From assembly GCF_000213175.1 (NCBI RefSeq), contig NW_009799103.1:2721343-2785342 (forward strand): a stretch of 64,000 nt of DNA. Reading direction: 5' to 3'. Numbering within the stretch: the first letter of the stretch is position 1; each line of letters begins with the position of its first letter. The translations under genes and the position numbers were made by a program. The notes under the pieces were generated by a model. That model was not told the DNA's origin. It saw nothing but the letters and a program-made list of their open reading frames with translations, and did no database searches. Below, piece after piece: positions 22,867 to 34,162 of the stretch. Source of the DNA: Neurospora tetrasperma FGSC 2508. Its lineage: Eukaryota; Ascomycota; Sordariomycetes; Sordariales; Sordariaceae.

Positions 22867-23887
22867 CCCTGATGGTCACAGACTAGATTGCCTACATCCC
22901 GAGTAGTAAAATTTTCTCTTGGTCCTTGCACTGTATTTTCCAGATGAATCCTTAGATATGCGGCCTATTCCCAGATTTTGCAAGTGACCTTGACGCAGAG
23001 GATGATGATGCCTTCCAGTAGCCCAAAGAAGCAACCGTCAGGTAGGTAATTTTGGTCTGCACTATCGCAATGGTGAGCTTTGCATTTGTCATGAGATTCG
23101 GATCCCCGTAGGACCATTGCGTGCCGCCGAAGTTGATCCTCGGAATTCTTTGCCTTGATACTTGCGTACGTGGCTTCCAAGCGAAAGTGATGCTTCATGT
23201 CTGTGGTCGGCCACACCGGTAAAGGAGTACGTACGGACATCAAAAATTTTTCCCATGCAGACGTCTCTCTCGTCGACTGTTACAAAGGCCATCTGGTGAT
23301 CTGTCCCTCATCATATGTCTGGATGGAAGCGTGTTGAGCCATGTGCACCTCAATATCGCCATCTGGAAGCATGAAATCATATTCATCATGCCCGACCCCG
23401 ACCTCCGTGCCTTGTTGAAGTGTGGGATTGCTTCCTCCGGACATCCATATAAAAATAAAATAAAAACCCGACAATGCAATGCAATGAGCACCTCAACCGG
23501 GTGTCCGCTGTAATTATGGCCTGTTGAGTCCTAAGGTGCTCGCCCAACTTTTCGATATAAATCTCCCCTCAGTCCTTCTTGCTGGTCATCACTTCCAACC
23601 ACCACTCCCATCATCAATTCGTTCTTCCACCAGAGAAACTCCAGCCGAAACCATCCAACTCGAATCAAAACTACAAGGCAAGAGTACCGTTCTCGTGATC
23701 CGAGCCAGAAATAGCAGCGGCGACATACCTCCATCAACACCTCGTGAGTAAAACGCATACTTCAAAATTCCCACCACTCCATGACATCGGACTCTGACCC
23801 ATGTTCCATACCATAGCAAGCAACGAAGTACCTCAAGGTGCTCGTCTACTGCCAATATAAGTCACGGTCAACCTCGACGCCCCAACG
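21151..23887. other. Gene-poor stretch, 2.7 kb
   Basis: No supported gene. It contains T27 at 22840-22866, short GGTGCTGGT repeats near 22370, and AGGTA/TACCT words near 21353, 22197 and 23041. A frame around 23620-23750 looks mildly protein-like but has no ATG and no convincing continuation. Confidence 0.5.
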
Positions 23888-24355
23888 ATGTCGGACAATT
23901 CGAACACCCACAGCCTTCCGCTGTATGCACTCGGAAGTTATGGGAGTTCCAGAGCCAGTCACCAGACGCCATTGCAGAGGGGGTTTATCTCGGTACGGCT
24001 TCATAGGCCGTATCGTGATACCAGAATCTTCAGAATTCCGAGACCTGAGAGCTTTGAAGAGCTTCAAGTAATGGCGTGCGAAAAATGTGGGGTTCTTGCC
24101 CGACCCCGTGAGTTGGTATTTTATGTAAAGCACCGTACTCAACTGGGGTCGGGCCAATATGGATCTTTGAATTGGGTCCGGCTTGAGGCATGGAATTGGG
24201 GGCGGTTCCGAGATTCTCTGAGCAATTCCGCGACTACCCCTACGCTCAAGATTATCTGGCAGCCCAGCCAGGCAACTTTGCGCGATCTGCGTGACACTGC
24301 TGGGTATTCTGACGACGGCGAGGACGAAAGCTCGGACTTCGATTCATACACATGA
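23888..24355 (+). CDS. Hypothetical protein, 155 residues
   Basis: Frame starting MSDNSNTH with CCCAACG before the ATG. It is unremarkable up to residue 60, then has MACEKCGVLARPRELVFY (a CX2C pair), an aromatic segment (NWVRLEAWNWGRF) and an acidic tail (DDGEDESSDFDSYT). No known domain, membrane segment or signal peptide. The only competing frame in this interval is shorter. A possible intron upstream (donor GTGAGT at 23743, acceptor CATAG at 23817) may mean that the true gene begins earlier in another frame. It may be an orphan gene; function unknown. Confidence 0.4.
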   Translation: MSDNSNTHSLPLYALGSYGSSRASHQTPLQRGFISVRLHRPYRDTRIFRIPRPESFEELQVMACEKCGVLARPRELVFYVKHRTQLGSGQYGSLNWVRLEAWNWGRFRDSLSNSATTPTLKIIWQPSQATLRDLRDTAGYSDDGEDESSDFDSYT

Positions 24356-24584
24356 GGGGGCGAGGGTCTAGGAAATCTCTGCTGGGTGGTATTTCGAGTC
24401 GACGTCATGTAACTACCACACATAAACACGACTATCTGGGGTAGGCTTCTGAGCCCAAACACGATTGACACTTCTCTTGATACACAATGGAAAAAAGGAA
24501 CACATGGCTGTTGAATAGTGGACCCCCGCCTGTACTTTCATTAATTAGTTTTACAACCGAACACGCCACGATCTAGGTTACCAT

Positions 24585-25973
24585 CTAGAGCCTTGATTGT
24601 CGCTCCTCGTCGGGGTTCTTGACCTCGATTAATAATTTACCTGTGTTTCGGACATTCCGCAGTCAGTGAAAAGGACATCCATATAGGTAACCAGAGCCTG
24701 AAGAGAGAAAGTGGCACTTACCGATGTTACCACCCTTATAAAGCTGAACCATGCCTTCATCCGCGACTCTGACGCCTCCCTTGAGGATGGTCTCCTTTCT
24801 CTTCAGCTTACCTTCAGCCAGCCACTGGGCGAGCTGACCGAGAGCGGTTGGGTACTCATCTTTGTAGTCGAAGACGATGAATCCTTCCATTCTGATTCTC
24901 ATGGTGATGACGTTGTTGATGTTCTGGAACTTGTTAGTAGAGCACTCTATGGCGCTTATCGTTCCGAGAAAATGAAAGCCACCCACCTTTGGCCCTTGCT
25001 TGTGCTCGGCATTGTACTGACTGATACCACCGCACATGACGAACCGAGCGCCTCTGTTGGCCCGAGCCAGCGCCATATTAAGTTGCTCGCCGCCGACTGT
25101 TTTGATCATGTCGTGTTAGCCGTATTCACACATCGTCCCTATCGTGCCCATCTCGTCAAATCCATCCATTCCATGGCCATGTCCTCCACTCCCACCCAAA
25201 TGGACCAACCCCTTTTCCCCACAAACACCAGACACTCCCGCATCACTCCAAGTGGAAAACTCACCATTGTCAAAATAAACATCGACAAAGTCCGGCGTCG
25301 CCTCCCTGAACTTCCTCCGAAACTCTGGATCTTTGTAATTAAGCGCCACATCCGCACCTCCCTCCTCCACCAACCATCTACACTTCTCATCACTGCCCGC
25401 CGTGCCCACCACCCTCTTGGCGCCCTGAATCCTCGCAATCTGCACCGCCACCGACCCCGTCGCCCCGGCCGCCGCGCTCACCACCACCGTATCCCCCCGT
25501 TTCACATTCCCAATCTTCATCATGCCGAAATACGCCGTCAGCCCCGTCATGCCCAGCACACCCAAGAGATCCGTCGTTTTTCCACCGGGCGGCAAAAACG
25601 CCGGCTTCTCAATATGCCTATCACTGAGAATCCCAATCTCGCGGATCCCGTTCATGGCCGTGACGATGTCCCCCGCCGCGGCCTTGGGACTGCGAGAGGC
25701 CAAGACGCGGCAGATGCAAAAGGCGCGCATCACTTCGCCGATTTGCACGGGGGGCACGTAGGAGCGTACGTCGTCGAGCCAGCCGCGCATGGCGGGGTCT
25801 AGCGAGATGTACAGAGTCTCGAGGAGGAGGTCGCCTTCGTTGAGGTCGGAAGGGACGGGGGCCGGGACGGCGCTCACGCGGAAAGTGTGGCTGGGGATGA
25901 TGGGGCCCGTGGGGCGGTGGACAAGCTCCAGTTGGAGGGAGTGGGATTTGTAGCCGTGGGTGTGGTGGAACAT
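24585..25973 (-). CDS. NADPH-dependent MDR reductase (alkenal/prostaglandin reductase-like)
   Basis: Zinc-independent medium-chain dehydrogenase/reductase that probably reduces the C=C bond of alpha,beta-unsaturated carbonyl compounds with NADPH. Four exons: 25973-25265, 25096-24987, 24923-24722, 24640-24585, with introns of 168, 63 and 81 nt. The spliced protein is 358 residues, typical of the family. Landmarks are SLDPAMRGW near residue 60, TAYFGMMKIG, the nucleotide-binding AAGATGSVAVQIA, YFDNVGG across the first intron, GFIVFDY, and a C-terminus LLIEVKNPDEERQSRL restored only by the last intron. Each splice joins conserved sequence in frame. The middle intron (24924-24986) is in frame and open, so its retention would insert 21 residues. 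The substrate is not predictable; neighbours give no hint. Confidence 0.9.
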
Positions 25974-27188
25974 TTTGGCGGTTTTTGGTGTGTCTGTTCC
26001 TGTTTGGTGAAGGAAATGAAAGGAGGTGTTGTATTGAAAGGGAAAAAGAGGTGAGGTTGAGATAAAGTTACCTAGGTAGGTATATCTCAGGTGGCTGGTA
26101 AACGGCGTTTACTAGGTACCTTAGGTATGTTTGGTGATTGGCGTATGGGAAGATGTCCAGTAATTGTTCAGCTTGGATCGGTTTCCCTAATTCCCTTTTG
26201 TTTCACAGAGGGCCTCGCTTAACTTGCCAAATACGGGCGCTGAAGGACAAGGGGTTCTGGAATTCCACTCGAATAAACCTTTTCTCTGTTGGATGTGAGA
26301 TGAAGATATTATCGAGGATGGGTTGCGGAGTTCTAGGAAGACAATCCCCCAGATTTAGGTGTTGTCAGAATTGGGCCGAGGTTGAATTATGTGGAGGAGG
26401 TGAGGTTGTAACAGGGCAGCAGCGACAGGGACAAGGAGAACATCATCAGCTGTCCCGTCTTCGCGCACCCAGCGGTTCGCCCGTTCGTGCTAGTGTAGTG
26501 GCCCGCTAGGCCTCTTACGGGGCCCCACTCATTCTGCCGGACCACCCACGGGGAAGCTCCAGCTGCCGGGCCAAAGCCTGGACCGAGGCCCCCGGCAACA
26601 ATTTCCATTTTCGGATGACAACCCCGGCGACCGTGACGTCGTCCGGATCATGATCCGAATGGTACATACAATTATTGCAGAAACATCAAGCCGATAACAA
26701 CGTAAACATTGTGCTGCAGTTGTCTGAGTCTAAATCTATCTCTACGAAGCAGGCAAATGTCTGAGAGCTACCTACTTTTACGGGCCTACCTTGATAACCC
26801 CGAGTCGGTTTTCGACTTTTCTGATACTCATCTGGCACTTATTCATTCCTTCAACTCAAGGAACCTGTTCATTATTTGTGTACATGTACCTACGTCACAA
26901 CATATGCAAGGGTACCTCGTGGATGCAGGTATCTTCCAGTATCAGTCCTTCATTTTTTCCTCATCTCGACACAAACAGTTCAACCATTCCTCCGACACTC
27001 CCGTATACCCCCTCTCCTCCAACCAAGCCACTAAGCCCGTACCAGGGCAGCTCCAACTACTACTGTTAGACCGCGCCGCAGTCAGAGCCAGCAAGAAACC
27101 GACTCCCACCAGATGGCCACTGTTGTACCCAAAGCCCCCGTCCAACAACAATCCTTTCAAACTCAGTACTGTCGACAGCTGACTACCT
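25974..27188. other. Intergenic stretch with MDR promoter
   Basis: No supported gene. A compound TACCTAGGTAGGTA lies at 26069-26082, with TAGGTACC and TTAGGTA words close by at 26113-26128, upstream of the MDR gene. Open frames on opposite strands overlap around 26700-27240; none shows a domain. Confidence 0.5.
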
Positions 27189-28246
27189 CTACTTGACGTC
27201 TCCATGTCTACAAACCCCTCCGCTACTTCCACCAGGGGCATCTTTGTTTCCTATCCTTTCCTTGTTTTTCAAGAACCAGTCCAAGGAAGAAAACAGTCCT
27301 GAACTGTACTTGGCCGGTACAAGCTCTCCTGCCGCCTCGGTTGTAGGTTGGTTCATTGTACTATATGTAGCCCCAGCAGCAGTTGAAGTAGAAGGGGTGC
27401 CATCTGTGTTGCTATTATCCTGAGTTGTGACCATACGCCTCTCCATCATAATGGCTTTGATCTCTTCTTGAGCAGTCTAATCTTGGTCCGGTGCGAGATG
27501 GATGCTCATGTCGGGTTTGGCTGGTATAGGGGACTTGGGCTGGGTCGTGGCACCAGCTCCGGTCGAAGTCGAGATGGATGGAGTGACGGTCGTCTCGGTC
27601 TTGATACTAGGCCCGGCGGAAGTCGAGGGTGAAGCAACTGCATCCATAATGGCAATCTCCTGAGTGGTAGTGTCATGCCTATCCACTGCCCATAACTCGT
27701 CTTGACCACCAGTTGGTTGCTCTTTGTCGTCAACGCTGGGGTCGACTGAAATTTCCCGCTCTATGTCGGCATCATGTACCCACACAGTGTCCTCGTACAA
27801 CCAGATAAAGCGATCCAGGTGTCTGCGACTGACCGCCGGGCAAACGCGCAGCTCTCTGCGACTTCTGCGTTGATCGCGGGATCGACGACTGTTACGATGC
27901 CAGCCATGTACGTGCGTTGGAGCATCCATATAGTCAATGGCTAGAGGGGATTTCTGGAGAGAACTGAATCAGCTACTGTCCCTTGCCAATGGTGTACAAA
28001 GATGTAGATATGTGCTGTAGGGAGTCTTTACCTGTCGGCTGTGACGATGGAGAAGAAATGAACACTCGTCAATGTATTGACGTAAAAAGTGCCCGGTAGA
28101 TGCGTGTAGAGATACCGTTGAAGGTGTTGAAGACTCTTGGGGTACGCAAGGTGTCCGGTTGCAGATGTGTGTTCGCTATCTAGATAACCATGGATGTATA
28201 TGATAGCAGTAGAAAAAAAGAAAGCAAAAATGGTGCGAGAGGGCAA
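27189..28246 (-). pseudogene. Orphan reading frame interrupted by one TAG
   Basis: From 27963 down to 27189 one minus-strand frame runs 258 codons with a single internal stop, TAG at 27477-27479. The part before the TAG starts at an ATG at 27929 (MDAPTHVHG) and reads 150 residues. After the TAG, nine codons lead to a second ATG, and 86 more residues follow in the same frame. Upstream, a typical intron (27964-28031, GTAAAG to TTCAG, 68 nt) joins an exon ending ...FFSIVTAD in the correct phase. The composition is Thr/Ser/Pro/Asp-rich with no known domain. CAG to TAG is a single C-to-T change at a CpA site, as made by repeat-induced point mutation. Sequencing error or an undetected intron are alternatives. 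Confidence 0.4.
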
Positions 28247-28980
28247 CGGAGAACGATGTCCATTATACCACGAGAGACAATGATCCCTTCACTGGGTTAG
28301 CTGTCAAGCCTGCAACCCCGGATACGTGGAGAATCAAACCTTGATCCACCTTCGAGGGAATGAGTGTCCCTTCGAGGGGGTATATGCTTCCATGGTCATT
28401 GCTTTCTTCCCATCCAAAGAAGGTTGCGGTTCTGAGATATGTTGTTGAGGTCAGCATCCGTCTTTAAGACCGCGCATAGCTCCGCATTTTCATTGCCGGC
28501 GTCGATCCTGCCAGCGTACCTCGCGTCTATTTATACATGTTAGATAAGAAGACCTGGAAGCATTCGCCAATGATGTGGTAATTAAGCTGATGGGATTGTC
28601 CACGCTCTTGATTCTGCTGATAAGGAACTGGTGTTGTGCGGACCATAGATGTGCGAGTCCCCTTTTCGTTGGCTCTGAACATCTTGTAGTGGCGATCCAG
28701 CGTCCAGCTTTATATCGGCATCTCAAGGTATAGAAGACCTTCAACCACTAGATATGCTGTTCCCTAGTTCATGTCTCATTATCAGTGTCAGCGACCTGCT
28801 TCTCTTGGCCGGAGAGAGCACGAGCTGGGCGAAGGTGGCTTCCTAATAAGTTTTGGAAACCTCTGAAGGAAATAGTTAGAAGCTCCATCATTGCCTCATT
28901 CTAGAAAATATCAATAATGAAGTTGATCAAGATCCACGTCTTTTCAATCCAGGGGCCGTAGTCTGGTACCACTTGTCACT
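28247..28980. other. Stretch without a supported gene
   Basis: A 64-codon minus-strand frame from an ATG at 28457 looks protein-like and may be a further 5' exon of the interrupted gene at 27189-28246, but I could not connect it in phase. Nothing else seen. Confidence 0.4.
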
Positions 28981-29439
28981 TCAAATAGTGGCAAAGCTGG
29001 CAAGTATTTTTGCGTGCAACACTTGTGCACACAAATATTTTGTAACGGAAAGTTGTTGGCGGTAAGCTTTAGTACTGAGAGACAGCCCAACGCAGCTACT
29101 CAGTTCATCGGAATCCAAGCTCCTGTTGTTCTCCACGAAAGTCCTCTCGATCGAGCTTTGATTCTCCTCCAGCTTCTGCTTCGGGCGTAACAGGCCGAAT
29201 TCTGCGACTTCAGCGATAAAACAGCGATGAGATTCTGCTGCTTGTTTCCCATACAAAAAGGCGGAGTCTGTGGCCTCCAGGGCCTTTCGGTAGCCCTTCT
29301 TCCCGTGCGTTGAAGTCCTCTACAGAAGCTTCGTGGGCTCCCACTTATCTTGCAATGAAAAGAGCGCGAGGGCAGCTTAAGACAGGGAGTTCTCTCTATT
29401 GTCAGCCCGAGTACGCAGCGACTTTCTCGTCCCGGTCAT
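28981..29439 (-). pseudogene. Orphan reading frame with two internal stops
   Basis: From ATG at 29439 (MTGTRKSLRTR) one frame reads 152 codons to TGA at 28981-28983, broken by TAA at 29377-29379 and TAG at 29320-29322. The three open pieces look like one protein: a basic start, ALALFSLQDKWEPTKLL between the stops, then 112 residues with helical, Glu/Lys-rich sequence (KKGYRKALEATDSAFLYGKQ). Both stops would revert to Gln codons by a single T-to-C change at a CpA site. There is no known domain. A 3' splice site at TTCTGTAG is an alternative reading of the TAG, so it could instead be a multi-exon gene or chance. Confidence 0.3.
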
Positions 29440-30773
29440 GATAAAGCCATGTATATACCTATTCGGTATTCTGAGAGCATCACTTGTGCACACATGAGGA
29501 ATCGAACTAAGAAGCTAGGTTTGTAGTAGGCTGTAGGAACAAAAACGCATTTAGCAAATAAGTAGACATATCAGGAACAGGACATGAGAAGATCAACCTC
29601 ACCAACAATTGAAGGAGTGTATCTCAAAAATTGAAGAAGAGTATACTGTCACGCTTGAAATAGTTGAGTGTTACCATAACATCGCCAGCACCTAGAAACA
29701 CCGACCCATAATATAGTCTCTGACGATCCTTGCGGAGAAGCGGCGTGGATATGGACTCATACTTAGCAACTCTAATCAACAACATGCGATTCCAAGACCA
29801 GGGAGTTAACGATTGAGATCGGGCCACGAGGACTTAGTAACCCTTGCAGAGGATAATGAACGCCATCCAGATGTTTTCGTGGGAAGCAGCTCGAACAGAA
29901 AGCGGTCCGATTGATTTCGAGCTAAGGTGTAGGTATGTGGTGGTAATCAAGTGCGCATGAAGTGCGCATTTATATAGTCGTTGTAGAGTTTAACAGGAAG
30001 AGGTAGCGGGGGCGACAGATGGTGCAAGGCAGGACTATTGATGAAGTCAGTCATATGGATAGGGGGGGAAGGACACTTACAAATATTCGTGATGTTACCA
30101 CTTGCTCACGGCACATATGTTTGCTGTGACTACTGCCAATGTTGGTCGTAATCCTCCCGCTTGCGATGGGAGTCATGGCTGACGCAATGAGCGTTGATTG
30201 ATGGTGTTGATGGTACCAAGCTGATATTCTTCATTGCTCAAGTAATTCCAGTCGCTTGTTGCCAAGACTGATGCCTCTGGTTTGGTTGGGGTTGCAGGCC
30301 AGAGGTGGTTGAGCAATCGGGGAAGCGCAAAGTCTGCGGTGACCATAGTGATGGAGAGGAGGAGAGAAGTATGGGAGGAAACCAGGGCTCACAACGTTTT
30401 CCCATCATCCAGTGACTGCTTTCTCCAGACCATTCAATGAATCCAGAGTTCGGAACTGCCAAAATTGCATCTGGGTTCCGGGTAGCCTAGAGATAGATGG
30501 TGACGGGTCTCTCAAGCCCGTGCTCGCCGGCTTTGTTGCAAGTCCTGTGAGAGCAGAACGAGCTGGACATTAGCTGGCCTTGAGCTGACCGACTCAAAAG
30601 GAAGCACAAAGTGACACGTCCACTTACAAGCACACTAATTTCGACATATCGTTCTGCCAGGTCGCTTTTCTTAGTCGCTACACGCACGGCTCCTGGTGCC
30701 GGACTTTGTGACTATTCCCAGCAGCGGCCCATTCGCGAGGTCATCGACATCAGCAGCGACGACGAGGACATGA
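29440..30773. other. Stretch without a supported gene
   Basis: Only short frames on both strands. A minus-strand frame at 29624-29780 reads protein-like sequence (NRMLLIRVAKYESI) without a usable ATG beyond an internal one. At about 30742-30770 the plus strand encodes REVIDISSDDED, a SUMO-interaction-like acidic motif common in fungal proteins, but its frame lacks an ATG. This may be the start of the decayed frame that follows. Confidence 0.4.
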
Positions 30774-31266
30774 AGCGGATTCTTAGCAACACTGCTTATC
30801 GCTTACAAAGGCGATGGAATTCCCGTCGTCAGATCCAGAAGCCACTACCTGTCCACCAGCGCCGATCTACCCTCCTCCTGTCACTAAATAAGAGGGTGGG
30901 CTTTTGTCGCTGTCGCTGGGATTTGGAGGGCTTGGGATGACCAAGCCCTTGATAGTGCGTTCTTGTTCCGTTGGATGGGAAGACAAGAACAAACAGAAAT
31001 AAGAGTGGAAAGAAAAAGGACAACAGCGCTGCCAGCAAGAGCATAGGGCAACGGCAATGACGCAATTCATGACACTGAAGACGACTTTTTCGAGCCCTTC
31101 GACAACCTCGAGTGCGATATTGATGATCAGCAGCAGCAGAGCGGTTTCACATATCAAACCAAAGATATCTCAAATGGCCCTTGTCCTTGCCACAGCCGTC
31201 ACAGTTTCGACCCTTCTCTCCGTGACACCAACGACACGCCAAGATACTGGTTCGTCCGATGTCTGA
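30774..31266 (+). pseudogene. Possible decayed reading frame
   Basis: The frame ending at 31266 is open from 31047 (acidic, then DDQQQQSGFTYQTKDI and a Cys/His-containing end). It continues upstream to 30774 if TAG at 31044-31046 and TAA at 30885-30887 are ignored. A TGA stop bounds it on the left. No ATG or splice model is convincing. Listed because the last 73 codons read like protein and the interruptions resemble those of the neighbouring relics. Confidence 0.2.
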
Positions 31267-31701
31267 AGTCCCACGTTTGAGTAGCATCGAGACACTAGTC
31301 CCTGTCCATTCCCGAAAGCCTCGCACGAGGAAGATGACGAGGTCAAGGTCGAAACGTGTTGAGCATTACGGACAAGCTTGACATGTCAGTTGCCCCACAA
31401 CGTCTTGCTTGAGGTGATAACAAGCTTTGGGCGCTCGCACTTGGTACATGTCAACCTGACAGCATTGTCATCACCACGGCTTTTATCCAGCAACTTGCCG
31501 ATACAGCGTCATTGAGGAAGCATACGAACAACAGCAGCAGCCGGTGTTTTCCTCTTAGAATCACAAAACTCGACAAAGCATTGGGTCTAGGGGGTGAAGG
31601 AGGTGAAGAGAACATAACAGTCAGAAAAAGCTCTTGGCCGCTTCGTCCGACCTTCAACCCGGACTCGAGGTGATGCCTCCAACTTCGTATGTGCGTGCGT
31701 G

Positions 31702-32139
31702 TCAAATGCCAGCTCGACACATGGCATCCAGCATCTTCAGCAGCTCAGCTTCGCTTGTTCGGGAAAAGGCAAAAGGTCTTCTGACTAGAGTGTACAGCAG
31801 TGCACTGTACTGGTGGCCAGGTACCTTTGTAGCGTATAGTGATATGCAGGAACCACCAAAGATCGACAGTTATCCTCGAATGCCGTTATGTAACAGAAAC
31901 ACCCCGACATCGCGGTCTTTCAAGCCTTTCATGGTCTGGATGTTTCGGTTTCGGCATTCCTCCAGGGGAACAGCAATGGTCTCGGGTATTCCGTTGAGCG
32001 TTCACATCGGGCCGTCCGTTCGCTGGGTCGGTTCTTTGTCGGGGAGTTCTTTGCCTTCGTCATCGCCATCGCGAAGGAACCGAACGCATTGTCCATGCAG
32101 TCCTGTCTCTGTCAAAGCTGAGCATGGACAGCATGGCAT
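31702..32139 (-). pseudogene. Possible decayed reading frame with TGA and TAA
   Basis: From ATG at 32139 one minus frame reads 145 codons to TGA at 31702-31704, interrupted by TGA at 32002-32004 and TAA at 31870-31872. The pieces include LNGIPETIAVPLEECRNRN, KGLKDRDVGVFLLHNGIRG and a C-terminus SRTSEAELLKMLDAMCRAGI, which look like natural protein. The opposite strand is fully open for 198 codons but Ser/Arg-rich, as antisense shadows usually are, and begins without an ATG. A decayed gene on the minus strand is my preferred reading, with low confidence. Confidence 0.25.
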
Positions 32140-34162
32140 GGTCGAAGCTTCTAAGGAAAGGAGCAGGAGACGGCGATCAAAGCTTAACTTGCCAAGTATG
32201 CACCGGGGATGTCTCCTGGGCTTCTAGACCCTTTGGATCCTCACCGACGTGGTGATGGGTTCAGCTCGGTTCGGTTCGGGTTTGTTGCCCTGTTCATCGA
32301 TCAATGTCATGACTGAACAGTCGGTGGTGGGCTCTATTTTGAGAACGGGAGACCAAATGAGCTGGGACAGAATAGTCGAGTCGGTCAAGCTCTTTTCGCC
32401 TAACTAACGGCGTACCCGAAGCCCGGCTTCTCGCGGGTCAAGTAAGCGTGATGCGTCTTTGGTGTTGGCGTGGTTTTGGGAGTCCGTCGGTCGAGGACAA
32501 TGTGGATTGTGGGTGGCGGGGGGATCACTGGACTTGACTGGGTCTCGACAAGACATAATATCCACACTGAACCAAGTATGCAATAATTATATAAGAATTG
32601 GATGGATATGTACAAGTTGCAGGTGCGCCCCTTGCGTTGGTTGTGTGTTTCGGCGTGAAGCTAAAGTCGCTCTTGCTGTGTACACTACAGCGATGCATGG
32701 TCCTGCTGCAGCTGCAGTTGCCGTTGCAGTCACCATTCAGGATCCATGCCGACATTCGAGCGACGCCGGCGGAAACCAAGACCATGAAGACATCTCCGAA
32801 CAACGAAGAAGGAACGTTGAGTGGTCTGGACGAATCAGAAAGCAGCGGGTGGGAAAGTGTTACTCGATATTTACTCGATTAGTACTCGATTGTTACTCGA
32901 TCAAAACTCACTTTCTTCTTATCCGCCAGAAGGTTCCGCTCTTTCCCTCTACGCTAGATTTACACACAACGACGGAGTCATGCGAGCCATACAAGCCATG
33001 GTTGGGTCGGTCAGGTCACTGAATAACCTCGGGTTTGCCTCCTAAATCCGGAATCTCGTCGAGAGAGTATGTATTTTCTCACCGATACGAGCCCTGCGTC
33101 AACATTCCTGCGACACTTTGTTTTTCGCTGAGATGGAGCTGGCTGTGATGTCTGGGCATTGTCGTATTAAGCAGGGAGGCTCTACCGTTGTCGTCATGTT
33201 GATTTCCTTATCATCAGTGACGCAGTTGAAACAGAAACACTCAGATCCCGTCCTCACACTGCACTGCAATTGACACTCAGCTGCTATCAAGTGATGAATT
33301 GTCGCGATCCACTGTGGCATGGAGTGGCAGGCGGTGACTTTCTCCATCTGGACCCTGCAAAACCACTTCCTTACCATTGCCCTACTTTTTCAGTCGTTCT
33401 CATGATTGGACAATCTTCCTTTTCCAGTGGGGGGCGTGTCTGGAACCTTATCTGGTGGGGTGTGTTTGCATCGGACAGCGGCTGCTTCCGACTAACAAAA
33501 CCGGGCGGCAACCGCAATGGGAAAACTGCGGACTGTTGCAGCGCGCACCAATTAACGGCCGCCGATAACTGCAAGACAAAATTCTGTCGATTGTCTCTCT
33601 CTCTCTCCTTCCACTCCTTCCATTCCATACCTATTCGCCTTCCAATTCCATGTCCCTTCCCCTTCCGATATGTTCCCTATCAGTCCGCCATCTACATACA
33701 CTACAGCCTCTTGGTAAAGGAAAACCCGGCCAATTGGGTGTCCAGTGTCACGGTCTGATAGGATCATATCGATGGTATTCTCCTGTTATCTCCCTCCATC
33801 CCCTTAGATCTCAACCTGATCAGCAATCGGTACATCTCTACGGGATATAATCTGCTAGCTCCCTATGGTAGCACTTCAAGAAACATAAGGCGGGCCGATG
33901 ACGGACCGGCTTTTCCATGTGCCTTTTAGATCAAGGTTGCTTGCCACCTTGAAAAACAACGCTAACAAATTATATCCCAGCAGAGGTGAATTTCTCCCAG
34001 AGCCTAGCGGCCCGGGATCTACCTCTCTGCCCTACGTGCTTTTTTCTCTTATCTCCATGTTGGCACTACGCGCGGCACCCCTGACCAAAACCAAGCGGGA
34101 GAGCGTGTGACAGCTTCATCTCAACTTTCTGGGGAAAGGAGCGCCGCTCGATGATGTAGTAG
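32140..34162. other. Stretch without a supported gene, 2 kb
   Basis: It contains the 11-bp tandem repeat at 32861-32904 (listed separately) and a CT tract at about 33592-33605. Open frames such as 33270-33758 run through the CT tract and have no domain. Nothing else seen. Confidence 0.5.
32861..32904 (+). repeat. Tandem TACTCGAT repeat, four copies at an 11-bp period
   Basis: TACTCGAT occurs at 32861, 32872, 32883 and 32894, exactly 11 bp apart, with variable 3-nt spacers (ATT, TAG, TGT, CAA). The 8-mer is invariant while the spacers vary. The period is close to one helical turn, so the copies face the same side of the DNA. Confidence 0.85.

Noticed and set aside
24711-25802. 363-codon open frame on the plus strand
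   Set aside because: It lies antisense to the MDR reductase, whose four exons rebuild a conserved protein. The plus frame has no domain and is a shadow of codon bias.
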